13,711 nucleotides of DNA, from positions 1 through 13,711 of the forward strand of contig JAISVY010000002.1 in NCBI GenBank assembly GCA_031271325.1, in the 5' to 3' direction. Positions 10,762 to 13,711 of the stretch are shown here, in pieces. The position numbers and the translations under genes are program-made. Positions within the stretch are counted from its first letter, which is position 1. Each line of letters begins with the position of its first letter. The notes beneath the pieces are model-generated. The model saw only the letters and a list, made by a program, of their open reading frames with translations, did no database searches and was not told the origin of the DNA. This DNA is from Oscillospiraceae bacterium. Its GTDB lineage: Bacteria; Bacillota; Clostridia; Oscillospirales; UBA929.

Positions 10762-11448
10762 TTAGAGTTTCTCAACTTTGTACCCAATGCCCCACACCAC
10801 CTTTAAGTATTTTGGATTTTTCGGGTCGATCTCGATCTTTTCGCGGATGCGGCGGATATGCACCGCCACCGTGTTTTCCGGGCTGAACGCCGGTTCGTCC
10901 CAGACGTTTTCATAGATCTGCGTGATCGAAAAGACGCGCCCCGCGTTCATCAGCAGGAAGGACAGGATCCGCAGCTCTACCGGGGTGAGCCGCACCGGTT
11001 CGCCGCCCAGCGTGATCGTCCTGCTCTCGTTGTTCAGCTCCAGATCACCGCTCCGGTATACCGCCGGGGCTATGTCCTGCGCTCCCAGCTGCGTGTAGCG
11101 CCGCAGCAGGCTTTTGACCCGCGCGATCAGCTCCAGCGGGTTGAACGGCTTGGTGAGGTAGTCGTCCGCGCCCATGCCCAGCCCCATGATCTTGTCGGTG
11201 TCCTCGCTCTTGGCCGAGAGCATCAGGATGGGTACGTTGCTGCCCTCCCGGATACGCAGCGTCGCGCGGATGCCGTCAAACCCCGGCATCATCACATCCA
11301 TCACGATCAGCTGCACGTCGTGCTCCCGCGCCGCTTCCACCGCTTCGGGACCGGTGTGCGCGGTCAACACCTCGTACCCCTCGTGCCGTAAATAGATACC
11401 GATCGCCTCGGCGATCTCCAGGTCGTCGTCGCAAACGAGTATTGTCAT
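10762..11448 (-). CDS. OmpR/PhoB-family response regulator
   Basis: A 228-residue cytoplasmic DNA-binding regulator, phosphorylated by the adjacent kinase. The receiver domain (1-118) has the acidic pocket D7/D8/D9, the phospho-acceptor D51 (IVMDVMMPGFDG), the switch serine S78 (LSAK) and the conserved K100 (LTKPFNPLELIARV). The winged-helix output domain (about 131-228) has LTPVELRILSFLL, the recognition region NTVAVHIRRIREKIEIDP (192-209) and the terminal wing VWGIGYKVEKL. Its sequence style is that of VanR-like clostridial regulators, but nothing here shows which genes it controls. The start MTILVCDDD at 11448 is fixed by AGGAGG about 7 nt upstream; upstream in-frame starts lack this. It is the first gene of the pair, with the kinase 137 nt downstream. 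Confidence 0.95.
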   Translation of the reverse strand: MTILVCDDDLEIAEAIGIYLRHEGYEVLTAHTGPEAVEAAREHDVQLIVMDVMMPGFDGIRATLRIREGSNVPILMLSAKSEDTDKIMGLGMGADDYLTKPFNPLELIARVKSLLRRYTQLGAQDIAPAVYRSGDLELNNESRTITLGGEPVRLTPVELRILSFLLMNAGRVFSITQIYENVWDEPAFSPENTVAVHIRRIREKIEIDPKNPKYLKVVWGIGYKVEKL

Positions 11449-11469
11449 GACAAACCCTCCTTCTGACAT

Positions 11470-11529
11470 ATTGTATCCTACCACGTGATTCTTACAGGCG
11501 GGCTGACGCAAATATTAAGGGTTTCTTAA
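11470..11529 (-). promoter_or_regulatory. Putative promoter and 11-bp direct repeat upstream of the response regulator
   Basis: A -10-like TACAAT (complement of 11470-11475) lies about 22 bp upstream of the start codon with a poor -35 match, as expected for an activator-dependent promoter. Upstream of it, TTAAG and TTAAT (complement of 11525-11529 and 11514-11518) recur at exactly 11 bp, the spacing at which OmpR/PhoB-family dimers bind tandem sites. This suggests autoregulation. The repeat overlaps the T tail of the neighbouring terminator, so it may be coincidental. Confidence 0.3.
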
Positions 11530-11563
11530 AACATATGCCGGACGGATAACCGTCCGGCATATG
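11528..11563 (-). terminator. Rho-independent terminator after the zinc-ribbon propeller gene
   Basis: A perfect 14-bp stem (11532-11545 with 11550-11563, CATATGCCGGACGG and its complement) with a 4-nt loop is followed on the minus strand by TTTTAAG. It starts 29 nt after the stop codon of the zinc-ribbon protein and separates that gene from the two-component pair. Confidence 0.85.
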
Positions 11564-11591
11564 CGCCTGAAGACAATGGTGGCATGTTGCT

Positions 11592-13457
11592 CTAGTCGGC
11601 GGTGTCCGGTCTTTCAAAGAACATCTCAAAGGGTTTGCCGCCGGAGCTCCTGTAAACCTCCGAGCCGGCCGTTTCGTAGAAAACGGTGTCGGCGGATGCC
11701 CAAAGGTTCATAACGGCATCCGCGCCGGCTATTTTTTCTCTCTCTCCGCCGCTGTTCGCATAATACAGGATGCCGCCGTTGTCGTCGCTGTAATCCATCA
11801 GGTAATAGATCCCGCCGCCGCCGGGAGACAGGGAGCAGATCCCCGAAACGTCGTCTGCAATTTTTCCCGGCTTTCCGTTTCCTTTGACCACCCACAGTTC
11901 GTCATATTCGTTTCTGAAGTAAACGGTCTTGCCGTCGCCCGCCGCCATAAAAAAGGTCACCTCTTCCGCGAGGGTTTCGGCACGGGCATTTTTGCCGGCA
12001 GGGTCGATGACATATAGGTCGCCCGAGTAATCTATGTATAACAGCCTCTTCCCGTCTTCGGAAACGGCGGGCTGATATACCGAAGATGAGTAAATACCGG
12101 AAACCTCAACCGCCTCAAAGTTTTCTCCGATTCGGACGATGCCGTCGCCGGTATCCCCAAGCAGGGAGGCGAAAGACTTCACCCCGTAGACACTTGCGCT
12201 CAGCTGCACAAAGTTGCCGGCACCCGTTTGTACCCTGTCCGGCACGATGAGGGAGTTGATCTCCGAATTGCTGATTTTGACTCTTTCGCCGCCGTTCCGG
12301 CTGATGTATGATCTGCCGTCCATATGGAAAATCATCTGCGAGCAGTCTTCGGTAAAGAACATGCCGCCATGTACGTAAGGGTCGTAATCGGCAATCAGCC
12401 TGTTTTCGGCGTCACCGCTTTTTACATAAAGGGAAGCTCCCGAGTCTGTTAACCTCGCGTAATAGAGGTACTTGCCGCCGTCCGCGGCCGCCACGGCGAC
12501 CACGTTTTTCCCCAGCCTTTCAACGGGATTGTTCCCGGCTTTGATATACCCCGTCAACTCCCGCGCCTCTTCGTCGTAGTCGGAGACAAAGCCCACGGTT
12601 TTGCCGTCGGGAGAGATACAGGCCGTGTAATCATAACTCGTGTAAAACGCCTCGTCCGAGATAATGTCCGATTTTTGCGAAACGGTGTCGTAGAGGTGAA
12701 GCGACGCGGTTTCGTTTTCCTGGTTATAGTCGGTAAAGTAGAGCACACCCTTGCCGGAGCCGGCGATACGGTAGTCTTCTACGCCGTCGGCGATGCGAAC
12801 CGCGCCCTTGACCGTAACGAGCCATAACGTTTTGACGGTTTCATCACTGTTTTGTGTCAGCAGCGCCGACGTTGCGCCGTCCATGCTGCCGAGGCTGGAG
12901 ATCATTTCGCCTTCTATGCTGAACTTGGCGCTTCCTCCGGCGCTGACGGTCACCGCATCTTTGTCATCGAAAAAGTGGATTGAGCTGTTTTCCATAGAAT
13001 ACCGCGAGGGGCGAAGAACCACGATAAGCACAACAATCACGGCGGCAACCGCGATGACGGCGATGAGCGCCGCCAGAATTGTTTTGAACGGAAGCGATTT
13101 TAGCTTTTTGGCCGCTTCGGACGCCGCCTTTTTCAGATCCGGCGTATGCGTCCCGCCCGCGGGTTCCCCTGCAGTCTGCTCGCCGCAATTTTCGCAGGCG
13201 GTTTCCCCCGGCTTGTTCTCAAAGCCGCAATCCTTGCATTCTTTTGGCGCGGGCGCGGGCGCTTCCGGCATCTGCGCGCCGCATTTGCCGCAGAAGGCGG
13301 CTTCTGGAAGGTTTTCAAAACCGCAGTTCTGACAGGTTTTTGCCGCAGCGGGACGCTCGGGCTGCGTCAACACGGGGCTTTCGGGAAGCTGTACGCCGCA
13401 GCTGGCACAGAATTTGGCGCCCGGTTTGTTCTCAAATCCGCAATTTACACAGTTCAT
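11592..13457 (-). CDS. Triple zinc-ribbon, single-pass membrane beta-propeller protein
   Basis: I do not recognise a named gene; the product is 621 residues. The N-terminus holds three zinc ribbons of the pattern CxxCGFEN-P-x4-CxxCG: C3/C6/C17/C20, C42/C45/C56/C59 and C74/C77/C88/C91, joined by Pro/Ala/Glu linkers. A Lys-rich stretch (109-125) precedes one strong transmembrane helix at about 127-148. Residues about 155-615 lie on the other side, presumably outside the cell by the positive-inside rule. They consist of beta-rich repeats such as ISPDGKTVGFVSDYD (281-295), VSEDGKRLLYIDYSGDLYVID (465-485) and SLSPGGGGIYYLMDYSDDNGG (542-562), typical of a TolB/WD40-like beta-propeller. There are no catalytic residues that I can identify. 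The start ATG 13457 (MNCVNCGFEN) has AAGGGG 9 nt upstream. It is transcribed alone, from a consensus promoter to a terminator. A scaffold or sensor role is inference. Confidence 0.88.
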   Translation of the reverse strand: MNCVNCGFENKPGAKFCASCGVQLPESPVLTQPERPAAAKTCQNCGFENLPEAAFCGKCGAQMPEAPAPAPKECKDCGFENKPGETACENCGEQTAGEPAGGTHTPDLKKAASEAAKKLKSLPFKTILAALIAVIAVAAVIVVLIVVLRPSRYSMENSSIHFFDDKDAVTVSAGGSAKFSIEGEMISSLGSMDGATSALLTQNSDETVKTLWLVTVKGAVRIADGVEDYRIAGSGKGVLYFTDYNQENETASLHLYDTVSQKSDIISDEAFYTSYDYTACISPDGKTVGFVSDYDEEARELTGYIKAGNNPVERLGKNVVAVAAADGGKYLYYARLTDSGASLYVKSGDAENRLIADYDPYVHGGMFFTEDCSQMIFHMDGRSYISRNGGERVKISNSEINSLIVPDRVQTGAGNFVQLSASVYGVKSFASLLGDTGDGIVRIGENFEAVEVSGIYSSSVYQPAVSEDGKRLLYIDYSGDLYVIDPAGKNARAETLAEEVTFFMAAGDGKTVYFRNEYDELWVVKGNGKPGKIADDVSGICSLSPGGGGIYYLMDYSDDNGGILYYANSGGEREKIAGADAVMNLWASADTVFYETAGSEVYRSSGGKPFEMFFERPDTAD

Positions 13458-13550
13458 AACACAATACCCCTTACACATACCTTTTCGCAAGCGCTGCGCC
13501 CGTTTGCCTTTCAGGCGAACACGCAATTTTCAACGCTTCGAACTTCTCAA

Positions 13551-13579
13551 ATTATACACGGCAGACCCTGCGGTGTCAA
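13551..13579 (-). promoter_or_regulatory. Consensus sigma-A promoter of the zinc-ribbon propeller gene
   Basis: On the minus strand TTGACA (complement of 13574-13579) and TATAAT (complement of 13551-13556) are exactly 17 bp apart, a full consensus match. The expected start near 13544 leaves an 87-nt leader. A nested inverted repeat centred on the -35 box surrounds it. Confidence 0.9.
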
Positions 13580-13600
13580 CAAAATCCGCTAAAATCTGCC
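13560..13600. promoter_or_regulatory. Nested inverted repeat around the -35 box (candidate operator)
   Basis: GGCAGA at 13560-13565 pairs with TCTGCC at 13595-13600, and GCGG at 13570-13573 pairs with CCGC at 13586-13589. The two dyads are centred within half a base of each other at about 13580, next to the -35 box. This could be a repressor operator. It could also be a poor hairpin ending the upstream deaminase transcript, but no T run follows it. Confidence 0.3.
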
Positions 13601-13609
13601 AATCGAGTC

Positions 13610-13711
13610 TTACAACGTATCGTCCTTTTCCACCCAGTCTTTGACGTTGACTACGGTGAACGCGTCGCGGGTGTTGCGGATGATGACCCGCGAAATGCCC
13701 GCGTTGATGAT
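13610..13711 (-). CDS. Probable dCMP/cytidine deaminase-family protein, C-terminal end (runs off right edge)
   Basis: Only the last 33 codons and the TAA stop are visible. They begin IINAGISRVIIRNTRD and end VKDWVEKDDTL. The 'IINAGI-RV' strand is what usually follows the second zinc-binding PCxxC motif in deoxycytidylate deaminases, which convert dCMP to dUMP for thymidylate synthesis. An extended end of the form V-x-D/E-W-I/V-E-x-D-D is, from memory, seen in clostridial members. The zinc ligands themselves lie outside the window, so the assignment rests on a short match. No hairpin terminator is visible after the stop, and the next gene's promoter begins about 30 bp further on. Confidence 0.6.
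   Translation of the reverse strand: MINAGISRVIIRNTRDAFTVVNVKDWVEKDDTL

Overview
The window reads as a chromosomal housekeeping locus of a moderately GC-rich Gram-positive bacterium, most likely from the Clostridia. This rests on the Bacillota-type RNA polymerase subunits (beta' of about 1185 residues with no large insertion in the trigger loop), strong AGGAGG-type ribosome binding sites, sigma-A promoters with consensus boxes, an OmpR-type regulator/kinase pair of clostridial style, and zinc-ribbon and beta-propeller envelope proteins typical of that group. I see no phage, IS element, CRISPR array, tRNA or rRNA. Every supported gene lies on the minus strand, so transcription runs from high to low coordinates.

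In transcription order the layout is: (1) the last 33 codons of a probable dCMP/cytidine deaminase-family gene at the right edge (13610-13711). (2) A 621-residue membrane protein with three N-terminal zinc ribbons, one transmembrane helix and a predicted extracytoplasmic beta-propeller (11592-13457), with a consensus sigma-A promoter and a terminator. (3) A two-component pair: an OmpR/PhoB response regulator (10762-11448), then a multi-pass histidine kinase (8480-10624), followed by a hairpin. (4) rpoB (4442-8128) and rpoC (738-4295) with their own consensus promoter, a roughly 200-nt leader, and a strong terminator after rpoC. (5) The first 196 codons of a secreted or membrane-anchored beta-propeller protein (1-589) that continues off the left edge.

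The protein-coding content is mostly conventional. The less ordinary features are non-coding or contextual. rpoBC is a separate transcription unit with no rplJ/rplL directly upstream, its place being taken by a two-component system. The rpoB-rpoC gap (146 nt) holds three successive hairpins, and the last could alternate with pairing to the rpoC ribosome binding site. RpoB carries a natural proline at the position of E. coli Gln510 in the rifampicin pocket. The zinc-ribbon gene's promoter sits inside a nearly concentric inverted repeat. The left-edge propeller gene has a motif resembling an ECF-sigma promoter. I do not see a clearly new biological system. The best leads are the rpoC translation-switch candidate and the possible envelope-sensing neighbourhood (two propeller proteins plus a two-component system) around the polymerase genes.
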